Positions 39,001 through 53,000 of a stretch of DNA of 64,000 nucleotides are shown piece by piece. Positions within the stretch are counted from its first letter, which is position 1. The number at the start of each line of letters is the position of its first letter. The stretch covers positions 22,193-86,192 of the forward strand of contig CAJNOQ010000062.1 in NCBI GenBank assembly GCA_905250885.1, given 5' to 3'. The stretch comes from Didymodactylos carnosus. Lineage: Eukaryota; Rotifera; Eurotatoria; Philodinida; Philodinidae. The position numbers and the translations under genes are program-made. A model generated the notes under the pieces. The model ran no database searches and was not told the origin of the DNA. It saw only the letters and a list, made by a program, of their open reading frames with translations.

Positions 39001-39927
39001 GACTGTTAGCGATTACAGTCTAGTAATTCATCACAGCAACAGCAGGAAATTGACATCCGACAAAGTGATCAAATGAACGTTTTAGAATTCATTTCGTTCA
39101 TTAATCAGTAAAATTAATGATTATGAATTTACAGCCTTTTTTCCTTTGTTTTCAGATGATGTTGCTCATAAATTAACAACATGGTCATTCTCTTCCTACG
39201 AGAATTATGATATGACACTTGATAATAATGATGATGGATCACCTGCAAAAGTATGGCTACCATGTTTACAAAAATGTAGATCAGTATTATCTAGAGCCAA
39301 TGAAATATTTTCATCGATAAAAAGTTCATCATTATGTGTAGAAATATTACAAAATTCACGAACAATCGACTATGTTTATCAATTACAAGAAATATTTTAT
39401 TTAAGTAAACGAATTATTATGGCGATTCAACATTATGGATTAATAACAAATGAATTGAATGACATTTCAAAGCAAATTATTGCCATTTGGACAAATTTAC
39501 AAGCATTTTTTTCGAATGCAAATTTACAACTGGTAAGCTTTTATAAAAATAAAGTAAAAAGAATTTACCTTTTTTTTTTTTGTCTGAGATCAAAATGATC
39601 ACAAGAGTGTATTTCCATCTGTAGTTCATTTTCATCATCGTTGTTGTCACTCACACTACTCATATGTTTTCTCTTTTATTTTAGCCGAATGAAGAATCAA
39701 TCAGTTATACGTCTGCAATGTGTGCGAATACTAACGATAATGATTATTGTCATATTTGTTTAATATCATCAAATATAGATCTGTTATACCCTTCAACTTA
39801 TTTAAATTTATTTAATACATCAACTATAACATTTGCTGGCCGTTTATATCATGCATCGTGTGCAAATTTTTATATAAATATGATTGATTCTAGTCTACCG
39901 TCATTAACATCATCTCAGTTTTCCTGA
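36059..39927 (+). CDS. SYNRG: Synergin gamma (AP-1 gamma-binding EH-domain protein)
   Basis: Clathrin-adaptor accessory protein of the trans-Golgi network and endosomes that binds the AP-1 gamma ear. Exons run 36059-36190, 36250 to about 36300, then about 36390-36547, 36603-36723, 36789-37159, 37216-37581, 37867-38935, 39156-39531 and 39685-39927, with continuous frames across the junctions checked. It contains a basic helical patch (RKKHEQKRRFQQHK), an EH domain (YPILLLSGLSKEKLSYIW, then GQLIKEELYCALAMIGLA), gamma-ear type motifs (DDFGGFQEF) and repeated DPYxxF/DKYSLFK motifs as in vertebrate SYNRG. The C-terminal domain has SSSLCVEILQNS and a Cys pair CHICLIS followed by LYHASCANFYIN, matching the conserved end of the family. 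The start at 36059 is the first Met of the open exon; an upstream exon is possible. The 287-bp intron 37582-37866 is unusual (see findings). Confidence 0.9.
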
Positions 39928-41524
39928 TTCATTCACTAATTTTTCAAACATATTTTTAAACTTACACACTTGGTTATTGTTGATTTCTCTACCAAATATT
40001 TGTATTAATTTGGTATTGGCTCTTTCTATCGATTATTAAAGTATCTAGAAAGTTTTATTTTTTATGTCAATTATCCGTTCAGTTGCTTGATTCTCATTTT
40101 GATTCTCTAAGTATGTTTTATTATAGAACAGGAGAAGATCTAATAAACAACAGTTGATAATGAATTAGACAACCATTTCTATGTTTATTTGCACAAAGCT
40201 ACTACATCTTTCGTTGATAATCTTTTTTTGCACGATGGTTTCTTTCTGGCATTTAACGTTAACACATATTGTTTTGGTGATGGTTGAAGGCTTTTTTTAG
40301 ATCGTTCTTTCTCTCATTTATTGTACTAATATATTCTGCTCATTTTTCTTGTCCATCTTTTCTTTTTTTTTTCTTTTATAAATCAGTGATTTTTTTTGTC
40401 TTTCTACTAGAGTGTATGGTTATATGTTTCCATATAGTTTGTTTTTATTTATTTCTAAAATATTTAATGGATATTTATAGTCAACTATTTTATTAGATTT
40501 TTTTTTTGTTTTTCCATTGTTTTGGTTAAAACATATATTTATATCTGTAAAAACGTGATAATGTAATTATGAAGGATATCTTTCTTTTTATTTAACTTCA
40601 TTCTATAAATTTAGTGGGAGAAGTTGATATAGAAGTTTATGTAACAGAAGATGCTGAGAAATATCATTACTTTATTGCATCTTTATCCATGTGTAAAAGT
40701 TCTTTTTAAACAGAATGTGTTTACGACAACAAGTAACGGTGACTTTCATTTAACAAAGTTGTCAGTTCTTTATTGTTTATAGTTTGAGGACTTTTCTAAT
40801 CAAAAGACATTAAGGAAATGATGATACGAAGAAAAAAAACTATTTATGAGTAAACAATGATTGTATCATTGAGGAAAAATATAGTCGTACTTTTGATCTA
40901 TTTTTAGATCTACAATGAGTCACGAAATTATTCATTCACCTTAGTTTTCGCCTTTTCTCATTGGTATAGTTAAAACAAAATTGAAAAAAGATTTAAAGAG
41001 CTGAAACAGTTTCTAATCTGGCATGATGGATATCAAGAATTCATCGAAATTGGTTGTAGCTCGGCTTTCTGAAAAATTCAAACTATGCGCATTGATAAAG
41101 ATTATCCAAGTAAAAATTGATGTTTATGCTTGCCTCGCTTCTGTTTAGTTTTAACTGATCCCTCCTCTTCATTTGGATGTCTTTTAAAAATGAATAGATT
41201 AGAATCAAACTGAGTCCTCTACTTTAACTGAAAAACTTTTTGTATGGCTATCGATGAGGGAAATTGAAAACTAAGTTGAATGAACAATTTTGTAATTCAC
41301 TGTGTTTTCTGGAATGGGACTGTTACTTGTTTCCTTTCTCTTTACTCTGTAGAATATTCTCAAGATCTCATAGGTCTGCTTAGGAATAAAACTTTATTTT
41401 CGTCTTCTAGTCTAGTGGAACGGGACTAAAGTGACTGAGGAAATAATCATTTCATCGTGTTTTTTCTGTTATCTCCTTTAAGATCTATCAGTTTCTTTTC
41501 GACGATAAAAAGTTCAAATTAACC
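39928..41524. other. Intergenic region SYNRG to CSE1L
   Basis: About 1.6 kb between two plus-strand genes. T-rich from 40200 to 40550, probably SYNRG 3' untranslated region. No coding exon or clear repeat was recognised. Confidence 0.35.
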
Positions 41525-44500
41525 ATGGAAATAAATGAACAAAGTCTAGAAGTATTAACAGCTTATTTGAAACAAACATTGTCGTCAAATGCTGATGAAA
41601 GATGCGGTGGTAAGTTGAAAAACAAGGTAGAAATATCTCTGGCAAAAGATTACGTATATTATGTACTTCTGTACTTTTGTTTTTATTGTTTAGCTGAAAA
41701 AATGTTAAAACAAATTGAACATAATGAAAAATATGGTTTATTATTATTGACATTATGTGATCGTGAACAAACACTACCAGAAATTCGTAAAGCAGCTGCA
41801 ATTACATTTAAAAATTTTATTAAATTTAATTGGCCATCAAATGAATCATCATCACTTATTTCATTAAATGATCGTAATCAAATAAAACAACATATTATTG
41901 ATTTAATGACAAAATCACCAGAACAAATTCAAAAACAATTATCTGACTCAATATCTATTATTGGTCAAAATGATTTTCCTGATCACTGGCCACAATTATT
42001 AGATATTATGTGTAAACAACTACAACCTCCAATTGTTTTTCATAAGGTCAATGGTGTTTTAAAAACAGCACATTCTCTCTTTAAACGCTATCGTTATGAG
42101 CCAAAATCAGATATATTATGGATGGAAATTGCACAAGTTCTAGAAAAATTTGCCCCAACATTTACAGAATTTTTCAAAGTAAGTAAACGTTTGCAGAGAT
42201 TATTCTACAGTCTTTTGTGGCTATTGGTTGATCTAATTATTGTTATTTTTTCTCTTTTTTCTTATTGTAGTCGTTAATGGCCTATATACCTCAACAAGAA
42301 ACGAATGTTACAGAAATTAAAATCATTTTTGATTCGTTGCTGGTTATAACAAAAATATTTTACGATTTAAATGCCCAGGTTTGCTTTTAGTTAAATTTTT
42401 TTAGTTGTTTTGACTGACAACTTTTATTTCTAGGACTTACCGGATCATTTCGATGATAATAAAAATGTATATTTGAACAATTTCTTATTATTATTAGCTT
42501 ATGATAATCCATTACTTCATTCCAATGTAAATATGTGCAATTTTTAAATTTTGCTCTGATTTTATGTTAACAGTTTTTTATTTGTTTTAGTCAGATGATG
42601 CTGGTTTACTCGAACAAGTAAAAACGGAAATTTGTCGTGCTGTGGCTTTGTATGCTGATAATTATAGTGATGATTTTAAACCATTTACTCAACAATTTGC
42701 ATCAGCTATATGGTCATTATTAACAAAATTGAATTCATCGCCACGCTATGATGATGTACGCTTTCTCTTCCTATTTATTTTTTTGTTTTTATTTTTAATT
42801 CATCATTGTTTTTTTATAATTTTAGTTAGTTGGTACAGCAATGCGTTTCTTATCCACCTTGGCCGCTCGAAGTCATCATTGTGCAATGTTTCAAGGTGAT
42901 GATATTCTGAAAACAGTTTGTGAACAAGTAATACTACCAAGTTTATTCTTAAGAGGTATGAACGTAATTCTTGTGTTATTACTTCGAAAGTAATTCATTT
43001 CGTTCATCTTCTTTTGTAGAATCAGATATAGAAGAATTTGAAGATAATCCAGAAGAGTATATTCGTAAAGATATTGAAAAATCCGGTAAAATGATAGTGT
43101 AAAAATGTTATTTTTTATTTTTTAAAATGAAATTTATATTTTAGATTTTGCTACACGTCGTCGTGCTGGCTGTGATTTTTTACAAGCATTATGTATATTT
43201 TTTGAAGCACAAGTGGTTGCGATCTATAGTCACTATATTGATTTGATGCTTCAAGTGAGTAAAATGTTAGATTTGTTAAATTATGTAAATAAATGATGGT
43301 TATTTTGATTTGTTTAGGAATATGTTCAAGATCCAGCGAAGAATTGGACCAAAAAAGATACTTGTATATTCTTAGTATTGGCATTAGCTTCAAAAGGAGA
43401 GACACAAAAAGTATGTCATTCTTTTTGAATAAAAATAATACAAACCTTCACAGAATCTTAGAAGAAAAATAACAATTTAAGTAATATTTTCTTTCTGGTT
43501 TTAGTTTGGTATAACAAAAACTAGTCAATTAATAAGTATTCCAGCATTTTTTATGAATGCAATATATCCCGAACTTCAAGATCAAGATGGTATGCGTTTA
43601 GAAAGCATCATTTTTCTCATTGCATCTTTCACAATTTAGCACTTATCTTTTTAGTTAATCGTTTACCATTGATTAAGGCTGATTGTCTTAAATTTTTGAC
43701 AATTGTTCGAAATCAACTAGATGGTGAATTATTACTTCGTGCATTACCAGAATGTGTTCGATATTTGTTATCGACAAATATTGTTACACAAACATATGCT
43801 GCACATGCCATTGAACGACTACTTTTGGTAAAACAAACACAAGATAAACGTCAATTAGCGTACGTATGCTTTGTCTACATCGAAGGCGATTGTCTTTTAT
43901 TCACTTTTGTCTCTTTTGTTCGTATTTCAGATTAAATAAAATGGTTTTGATACCATATGCACAACTGATGTTCGACAATCTATTTCGAATATTAAATTTA
44001 GAAAAATCATATGAAAATGAGTACGTTATGAGAGGTAAGTAAACAGGAGCTTGGCCAACTAACTCTGTTATTGGTAGTTAGTCCGTACGATCTGTGAACA
44101 CATACTCAATGTTTGTAATTGTATTATATTTTCTGAAAGAAAGATTGTATACAGTGTGGGCATGTATCAAAATCTTCGACACACTTTTTGCTTTAATTTG
44201 AGACATACCAGCGCTCTGAACATCTCGTTTCTCAAAGATGCAATAAAAAGGTAACGGAAGTTCACTCCCATAACAGAGTTAGCTAGCCAATCCACAAGGT
44301 TACTCGAGAGTAAATTAAGGAATGATTAAAGTTTGATCCATTTTTCAGACTTCCAAATTATACTATTCATTTTATATTTTTAGCTGTCATGCGTCTATCT
44401 TCATCGTTACAAGATAATGTTATGCCATTTTTGAATCAATTAATGGAAAAACTTGTTATTATTTTAAAACGAACCAGTAGAGTATGTATTTCTTGCTCCA

Positions 44501-46176
44501 TTTAAGTCTATTGTTCTTTTACATTCTTTTTTGTCGTTCTATTTTTAGAATCCAAATAAACCAAATTTTAATCATTATTTATTTGAAACAATAAGTTTAT
44601 TAATTCGAACAAGTTCTATACAAAATCCACAATTAGTTGAACAATTTGAAACCATTTTATTTCCAGTATTTACACCAATAATTTCAGAAGATATTGCTGG
44701 TATATAGAAAAATAATAATAAATCATAGAAATAATAAATAACAAATTACTTTTGACACTCTTCATTTTAGAATTTGTTCCATACGTATTGCAAATAATTG
44801 GTTTTCTTCTTGAATCTCGTGTATCACCGACGCAAACAAATCCAACGGTGCTTCCCGATTTTTATCGTATTTTATTTCCACTAATATTGACACCATCATT
44901 TTGGGACCGGTCGGGAAATATTCCAGCTCTGTCACGTCTTTTACAAGCTTATATACATAAAGCCAGTGAAACTCTTATTATTGAAAAATTAGTAGGTGTT
45001 TTTTTAAATTTATTAATCTTTATTTATTCGTTTATTTTCTATTTTAGACAACTGTTCTTGGCGTATTTCAACGTTTAGTTGATCAATCAAAAATTCATGA
45101 TCACGAAGGTTTTCACATATTAGAAGCATTGATCGCCTATATACCTCAATCATATTTGACAAATTATTTTCGAGATATATTCGTTCTCATATTCACTAGA
45201 TTAACAAGAGCTAAAACACAAAAATTAATGAAATGTAAGTGAAATAAACAATTAGTACTTCATCAAAATCATATTACTATTTATTAGTATTTGTCTTCGT
45301 TCTACGATAGAATTGATTTAATAATTTAACAAAAATCAGCTATTTTACATTAGTATCAAGTGTTTCTTTCATTTAGGTATTACCGTTTTATTTTGTTATT
45401 TTATTGTAAAATATGGTGCACAGGAACTGATTACATTAATTGACAGTATTCAACAGAAGTATGCTCTTTCTAAAGAGTTTCATTTTAAATAATGCTGATG
45501 TTTTTCTCACTTTATTTTCTAGCATGTTTTCAATGGTTGTAGAACGTTTATTTGTAGCTGATACAACTAAAGTTGATCGAGAAGATAAAAAAATATACGC
45601 AATTGGTGTTACACGATTATTAACAGAAGCACAAGCCATTACTCAAGGACCCTATATTAATTTATGGTAGTTAGTAATAGTAATGACAAAATTTTGTGTA
45701 TGTCATATCTTATGTTTAGGCTTCCATTATTACAATCATTAATACGTGCATTTGAAGTTAAAGATGACATAGTACAAGATAATGAAACAGACGATGCTGA
45801 CATAGTGATTGCGTTGGATGATACACCAGGTATTTATGTTAAATGTAGCCATACTATCACAATATGTTAATACTTGACGTTGATTTGATTTAGATTACAC
45901 TCCGGCATTTTCTTCTTTGGCATTTGCAAAAAAGAGCAATATCGATTTATTCGGTTCTGAAATACAGGATCCACGTGTTTATTTAGCAAGATGTCTTTCA
46001 ACCTTAACAGCAGCTAATCCAACCAAAGTAAGTGTAATATAATGTTTTAACTGGCTTCTTTTTCTTTTTACGCTTACATTTTTTAGTTTACAACAATGAT
46101 GGCCAACGGTCTTTCTGTTCAAGAACAACAATCAATACGGAATTACTGTTCATTAGCAAATGTTACATTAGCTTAA
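41525..46176 (+). CDS. CSE1L: Exportin-2 (CSE1L/CAS), importin-alpha recycling factor
   Basis: Karyopherin that returns importin-alpha from nucleus to cytoplasm with RanGTP. It starts at 41525 (MEINEQSLEVLTAYLKQTLS) and ends with SLANVTLA stop at 46174-46176. About 20 exons are separated mostly by 50-80 bp introns. The first two are 41525-41609 and 41695-42180; the last begins at about 46087. Diagnostic blocks include PEIRKAAAITFKNFIKFNW, QNDFPDHWPQLLDIM, TRRRAGCDFLQALC, EYVQDPAKNWTKKDTCIFLV, LPLIKADCLKFLTIVRNQL and SPTQTNPTVLPDFYRILFPL. Together they cover the N-terminal importin-beta domain, the Cse1 HEAT core and the C-terminal CAS domain. Predicted length is about 960 residues, close to the family's 970. 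The 352-bp intron at about 44036-44383 contains an inverted-repeat element. No frameshift or lost domain is visible. Confidence 0.95.
44051..44290. mobile_element. MITE-like element in a CSE1L intron, 24-bp inverted ends
   Basis: TTGGCCAACTAACTCTGTTA plus four bases at 44051-44074 matches the reverse complement of 44267-44290 (TTGGCTAGCTAACTCTGTTA plus four bases) with three mismatches. The 240-bp segment fills most of an intron that is five times longer than its neighbours. There is no internal coding sequence and no clear target duplication. Confidence 0.65.
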
Positions 46177-46273
46177 CAAACATATAATAGAACATCTATT
46201 TTTATAATTAGGCAATTTTTGTTCCTTTTCTTCAATTTTATGTAACTTTTTACTCGGTGCTCTTGTGTTTGTT

Positions 46274-46304
<31 letters not shown>

Positions 46305-48326
46305 ATGTGTGTATGTGTGTACTCTTGTCAGTTTATTTTCTATTTTTTGTTGTTATCATTCTTTTTACTTGACAAAAATAGCTGAGAATAAGCAAAGTGT
46401 ATTCTGTTATAAAGCATTCTAAAGAAAGCATTTATAATATTTTGACAAAAAAATTTTTTAAACACTTTATCTATCAGTACTTACCTCGTAGAACATAATC
46501 TATCCTAGATACATCTAATCTAGCACGAAGAATGAGATTCAGTACGTGACATGGTAGTTTGTTTTGTACGTAGATAGACAGTGAAAAACGTGAGATAGGT
46601 CATATGGATTATTGTGAAAAAATAGTGAAAAAACTACTGTGCAATATCTTTTGAGAGCCGTATGAATGAATATTGCTGACCAGTATGCCTTTGAAAAGTA
46701 ACTTTGTTTAACTTATTTAGATTCGATTTTTCACGATATATGACATATTATACACGAATTTGATGAAACATTCTGTTGATTGTGACCGTTATGACGTGCA
46801 GGCGGAATATGTTTCCATTATAATTACACTTGGTATTGAATTTGTACACGAAACATTTTAACATACAAATACGATAATTTGGATATTTCAGAGTAAGTTT
46901 AGTTTTATAGGCAATTTTCTCTGATAGGAAAATGCTACACAATGCTAGATCACGTTAATGCAGATAGATCTTCAGTAAATTCAGTCTAAATGGAACCAAA
47001 TTTAATTTCTGCGAAAAAAGAGTGTAAAGAAACAGTGAGTGACAAACGAATGTTAAAACTGTTTTGATAAATGTCTGACTTTTTCTTGTTTTGGACGATT
47101 ACGATAGTTTCTTTCCTCTTCATGTTATTTACTCACTTTAATTTTTTTCTAGATAAAAAATGATTGGTACTACTAACATTTTTATAGGTCAACGATAATA
47201 ATGGTCTACAAAATTCAACACAATTAATGTTTAGTGCTAGAAAGCATGTGCACAAGACCATATTCAACGTACATCCAAATTTTATCACTTTATCGGCAAC
47301 AATGGATCAATAATCATTTATTTAAAAAAACTTTGGACGTTATTAATCAAATCCATCCATCACGGAATCAAATCACATCTATATTTCGTCGAGACTCAAA
47401 AGTTGGGTTCTAGCTAATCTATGAAATCGCTTACCTGAGCAAAAAAGAATTATATGATTTACGAATAAAAGAAAAAAGTTTTTGTTGTAAAAACTGAGTA
47501 ACGTATTTTGTTTTCACTGATAAATATTGATAATTTCAAAAAATATTCAAAAATAATTTTTGTTTCTTATATGTTGCAAAGTCTAATCTATTCCATCTAG
47601 TAGTAATTTTTGCTGTAAAAAAACTTTTGATTTTATACTGTTATAGAATTCTTTATCTTCAAGAACATGGACACCGTAGAAAGTGTGAGATATTACTGGC
47701 AGAGAGACAAAGAGAGAGAGAACGAAGTTCAATAAACAAAATTATTTATCCTATATACAAATATATGAGCACTGTAGGAATTCCATTGACTTACTGTAAA
47801 AAAATCCCTCTTCATGTCGCTAGATCAAGTATATGTTTCTGATTTTTGTTTTTCTCAGTTTTAAGAAAATATATTCGTTTGCTAAATACTTGTTTATAAT
47901 CATCTCATACTCTGTTTTTGATTGAAAGTCAAATACCGAAGTAAACGAAGAGAATATTACAATGTAGATGATGACAAAAGAAATAACAAAATATCTGCAC
48001 GTAAACAGTCATTTTTCTCAAAAAAAAAAGAAAAAATTAGTATTATGAAAGTGATAGTGGTACATGCTTTATCTTTCAAAAAATATGTAATATTCTTTTT
48101 CTGAATCAGTTTTATCAGTAAAAATGTAGAATTGTTTGACATTACACTGATAGAACATATTTTTATTCTGATATACAGTAAACTCTAAAAATTCAATCTA
48201 TTCAAAGTTAATATGCTATTTTTATACTTTAACTTTTATCAATTTTAGATTTTATTATTCCATTTATTTTCCAGACATAACATGTCAAAACATATCTGTT
48301 TCGTATTGTGAGATTTAAAACTTCAA
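46177..48326. other. Intergenic region CSE1L to the EF-hand gene
   Basis: About 2.1 kb. It holds a GT/TATG microsatellite just past CSE1L and is otherwise AT-rich with no coding exon recognised. The last few hundred bases before 48327 are probably promoter and 5' leader of the EF-hand gene. Confidence 0.35.
46271..46321. repeat. Microsatellite (GT)n(ATGT)n
   Basis: About 51 bp of GT repeats interrupted by five ATGT units, in the CSE1L 3' flank. A simple sequence repeat with no other structure. Confidence 0.95.
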
Positions 48327-49251
48327 ATGGCTAATTTACCCAATAGTTTGGGTGATAAAGAAAAAGCGACTCATCAATCAAATTCATCATTGCATAGTAA
48401 TTATTCTCGTATGACGGTAAATTCTCAAATATCAGCATTATATAATAATTCATCCTCAAGCAAACATAATTTATTCACAAAAGTCGGTCATCGTTTACAA
48501 TCAATGTACAAACGTTTTAAAGGTACACATACACAACTAACAGAAATGGAAATACAAGTTTTGATCACGTTAACGTCTTTTACAAGAGAAGAAGTATATG
48601 AATGGTAGGTGATATTTTGATAATTAACTCTACAAAAAAAAAAAAATATATTGAATAATATTTGTTTTTCTAGGCATGAAAAATTTCTTCACGATTGTCC
48701 AAACGGTTTTATGTCTCGTAAACAATTTGTTCAAATGTACAAACAATTATCTCCGAAAGGTGATGCTGAACGATTTGCCAAACATGTTTATCGTGCATTT
48801 GATCTTGATAAATCTGGACAAGTGGATTTTAAAGAATTTATCATTGGACTAAGTATAACAAGTTCAAATTCAACACCAAAACAAAAATTACAATGGATAT
48901 TTAATGTATTCGACATCGATGGAAATGGATATTTAACACGTAAGTATAAATAGTAGAAAAAAATAGATTATTCATACTTTGTACGAACGTTATTCTTTTG
49001 TTAATGTAGGTAAAGAATGTTGTGAAGTTGTTGAATCTATTGTCCGATTTAATTCAAATGATGAAAATACAGAAGAATTAGCTAAACAACGAATGATGAA
49101 AATATTCAATGAATCAGATGGAAATAAACATGATCAATTAACATTGAATGACTTTATTCGAGGATGTGAGAAAGATACACTTATATATAATTTATTATTA
49201 CCATCTAAAACTACGACATCTACCACTACATTAAATTCTTCCGATGTTTGA
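48327..49251 (+). CDS. Neuronal calcium sensor / KChIP-like EF-hand protein
   Basis: Calcium sensor of the recoverin-like family. Three exons (48327-48604, 48674-48939, 49010-49251) give 261 residues, against about 190 for classical members and 220-250 for KChIPs. After a Ser/Asn-rich N-terminus of about 70 residues comes MEIQVLITLTSFTREEVYEW, then the degenerate first EF-hand with the family hallmark CPNG (DCPNGFMSRKQFVQMY). EF-hand 2 (DLDKSGQVDFKE) and EF-hand 3 (DIDGNGYLTRKE) look calcium-competent. EF-hand 4 (DGNKHDQLTLND) has His at position 5, Asp instead of Gly at position 6 and Asp instead of Glu at position 12. The N-terminus is MANLPN, so the usual Gly-2 myristoylation site is absent. 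Long N-terminus and lack of myristoylation favour a KChIP-like member, but I cannot decide the exact orthologue. Confidence 0.9.
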
Positions 49252-50066
49252 TAATTAAATGTATATATTATCTTTGTAAAATAGTTGTGTGCTTTAATTC
49301 AAAATCTTTTCTTCTTTTTTTTTTTGTGTGAGCCTATTTTGTTTTCCTTGCTTCATGTTTATTGTGCCGCATTTATTCTTCTTCTTTTGTTAGAAAGATG
49401 AACGAAAAGAAAAGAGTCAAAAGCACTCGAGTAGAAATAATTTCTTCTAAATGTATAATTTTAAAGATGATGAAAAGTTCGTTTTACCAATTCTTCCAGA
49501 ACTAAATAGAACCATTCAGTTATATAATATTACTCCCTTGTAATCACAAGTAATAGAGAGTACTGCTCTAGTTGTCGACAACAAGGAAAGCAAAAAACAA
49601 CAACAACAACAGAGGAGGTCATTAGATCCTTTTTTACTTACATAGCTAAATAAAATCCTTATCAGGACAGCCCCTTGGGGCTAAAATGGTGAAACTCCTC
49701 AGAAGTTATTGAATAATTTAGGACGTTGTGACCAACAGAGGGAGGTTAAAAAAATGGCCAAAATCAAAGACTTTCGAGTATAAACTTCAACTTCTCTTTC
49801 TTTCGGAGGTATAGGAGGAGTTTCACAAAAGTTGAGCCTCTACAGTAATTGTTATCGATGCAAATTATGCTTATGCCTTATTAGCTCTGTCAGAAATATT
49901 TGTCATTGGAAATAATATTTAATGATTGTAAATCGTGATCTATTAACAATGCGAGAGCAAAGCGAATCTGTATATCTATTTTCAATAATGGCACATGTTT
50001 TCATTTTAGATAATAACAACATATTTACAAAACAATCTCTGATTAAACAACAGAAATAATAAACTG
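49252..50066. other. Intergenic region between convergent genes
   Basis: About 0.8 kb between the 3' ends of the EF-hand gene (plus) and the CCDC14-like gene (minus); mainly untranslated tails. No coding exon or repeat element was recognised. Confidence 0.4.
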
Positions 50067-53000
50067 TTAAATTTCAGATGGTACAGTTGAGAGTGATGAT
50101 GATTCAATATCATTTTCGACTTCATCTTCATCATTGTTACTAAATATTTTTGATGTCAAATCACTGATCTGATCAAAATCACCATCACTATCATTTAAAT
50201 CAGCTGACTGTCGATTATTATAACGTTGATTTGAGGCTGGAACAACAGTAAAAGCTGACGGACGAGACGCACCCACATTGGTAGTCACTGTCTCTTCATT
50301 TGTCAAGGTTGGCAAACTATTATAGAGAGTAGTCGATTTTTTATCTGTCTGATAGACAAATCCACCGACAGTTGAATTTGATGAATATTTTTGAACTTGC
50401 TTAATAACAGCTGTTATATATCCATCACTCGATGATAATGTTGAATCGGCATCATAGATTGTTGCACGTGATGAACTAGAAGGTGATGAGTCTTGAACGG
50501 TAATAGTATTATTCAAATAGGTAGGTTGAGTTTGAGGAGGGATTATTTTTTGTTTTATTTCATCATACGCTGATGTACGATTTGGATAGAGTTGATAAGA
50601 ACCAAGGTCATTAAGAATGGTAGTATGAGTCACGGTTGCATGTGGTGAAACAAATAAGGGCTGTTTTAGACGCAATTTTGTAGTTTGTTCATGCTGATTG
50701 TTTGACAATCGTTGAGGTGTTTCTAAAACAGGTATAATAGCTGTTTTCAAATAGGAATTGCTAGCGTGTAGATTCATGGAATTGGTCGTTTTCACACTTA
50801 AAAGTAAAGTAAAGTAAACAACAAATAGTCATTAACTATATTTATCAATAGATAGTTGATGTATATTTACCTTTTATGAATACTAAATTGCTCAATAGTC
50901 ATTAATAATTTTGTTAATTTTTGTAAAAGATCAATAGAGAACATTGAACGAATATGTACAGTAATATTTTCCAAGTCTTGCATTAAAAATTGAGACATTT
51001 GTTTCAGATCACTAAATAAAATTTATTGAAGCTATCAAATTTGGTAATTTGACAGTTAATATCAAGGGGAAACAGCTGATTTTTTAGCTTAAAAAATCGG
51101 TTTAAATCGAAAATTGTTAAAAATCGCTTAGGATTTTATCTTGTTTTTCTTTACTTTCACTATGTTTGATCTTATTTTGTACAAATAAAGCAGGTTCTGC
51201 ACTATTTATCGCAGTCTCTTTACTTGATTTCCCAAATAAATCACAGGAAATCGGAAAAGATCGATGAAAATCGAGAAAATCCCAACATCATCTGTTTCCC
51301 CATTGTCTAATATTCATCGCTATTTGATTCATACGCTTACTTTATGTGCTGTTTGTATTGCTGTATTTCTTTCGACTTTTCAATATTGTCCATTTCCATC
51401 GTATTATTTCGTTTATGAGCATAGCCAAGGTCTTCGTATAAATGATAAACTTTATCTTTCAATGTGATTAACTGCTTACGTAGTAAAAAATGAGCATTAT
51501 CAGAATCTAATTTTGTTAGTGATGTACGATTCTTGAGAGATGATCGAAGATCCTGTATTTATAGAAAATATGATATAGTAACAATTAGATTATCTATGAC
51601 AATATACTTGTTGTGTCCAACGTTCAATTAATTGTATATTCTCTTTTTCTAATATGGCTAATTTTTCTTGTAATGTCTCACATTTTGCTTTTATCTCTTG
51701 ATTAGAAAACAATAAATTTGTCAAATGTGTTTGACTTAGTTCAAGCTTTTTTTGAAGATGATGACCTTCAAATAGAAATCATTTCATTCTAAATTCATAA
51801 TTAGCAACAATCTAATATTCTTACATTGAGCATTTGCCAATTGTTCACGCTCTTCAATATTCCGTTGATTTACTTCATGTTCACGACTGCTGGCATTTGC
51901 AGTACGTAATTGTCTATAAAACATAATATATCGGATTATTTAAATGAAATAAAGTTATATAAAATCTTAAGATAGACCTCAGGTTTTTGCTCTTCATAGA
52001 ATCTCTGCTAGAGATAAATCAAAAAGTGAAAAGAAAAGTTTATAGTTTTACAGTAAATGAAAAAGTCTTTTGTGTATCTTTTGTATTATTTCATAAATAA
52101 ATTATAAATTTTAATGGCCAATTCTACAATGAATAGAAGAGCTAATATAGCTATTTTTATTTCAATCAACATTATGTTGTTGTTGTTGTTGTTGCTAATG
52201 ATTCACTTTTAGTCTTTTATAACCATTTTCAACTTTAAAATAAAATCAGAAAATTAAAGAAAATTAAGTCAAACAAATAAACAGATAAATAAATAAAAAA
52301 TGAATTAAAAATAATCACTGATTTAGACTTGAGATTGACCATAAAAGGCTGAAAATTAGTCATTAGCAACACAAACACCGTATTATATAAGAAAATCAAA
52401 ATAGTTGTATTAAGTAGTTCTTCTATTCTATTTTGTTTCAGCTCTTTATGTACCATCTTTCGCGAGATTTTGGCAAAAAAACTCGGTTTTTCATTGACAC
52501 CCCTTACGATCCAATAAAAACTCGTTCCATCGAATTCAAATTTTTATTATTTTTCATTTATCTTGAAAATATAAACTCCTTAGCATGTTTAGTTTATCGT
52601 TAGTAGGGATCTTACGAAGAGTCAAACATGGAGTATTGCTGTTTTAGAAATAAATAGCACTACCGAACAGAAAACTTTATCGTCTAACCTCCTTAGATCG
52701 ACAATTTCATTTCTGAGTGGTTGTAATGCCATTTGTAAATCAACATTAATGCCATGATCATCCGTGTAGGTTAATGCAAATGTTATTGATTGTTCAAGTT
52801 GTTCCCACAATCTTAGCATGTCTTTATCTTAAAAGAAACAATAAATTTAATGATAAAATTGTATTCTTGTGTGAGTTCTTTCGCATTTTTACCTTGTTTT
52901 TCTCCTCCTACACGTAATTTTAACTCTTTTGAAATTTGTTTCACATTTGTTAGATGTGCAGTGATTTCATTAACAACTAATTTTGTACGATAAATTGACA

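Noticed and set aside
50793-50795. Apparent GTG start for the last CCDC14-like exon
   Set aside because: The codon directly follows a splice acceptor and the upstream exon joins in phase, so it is internal.
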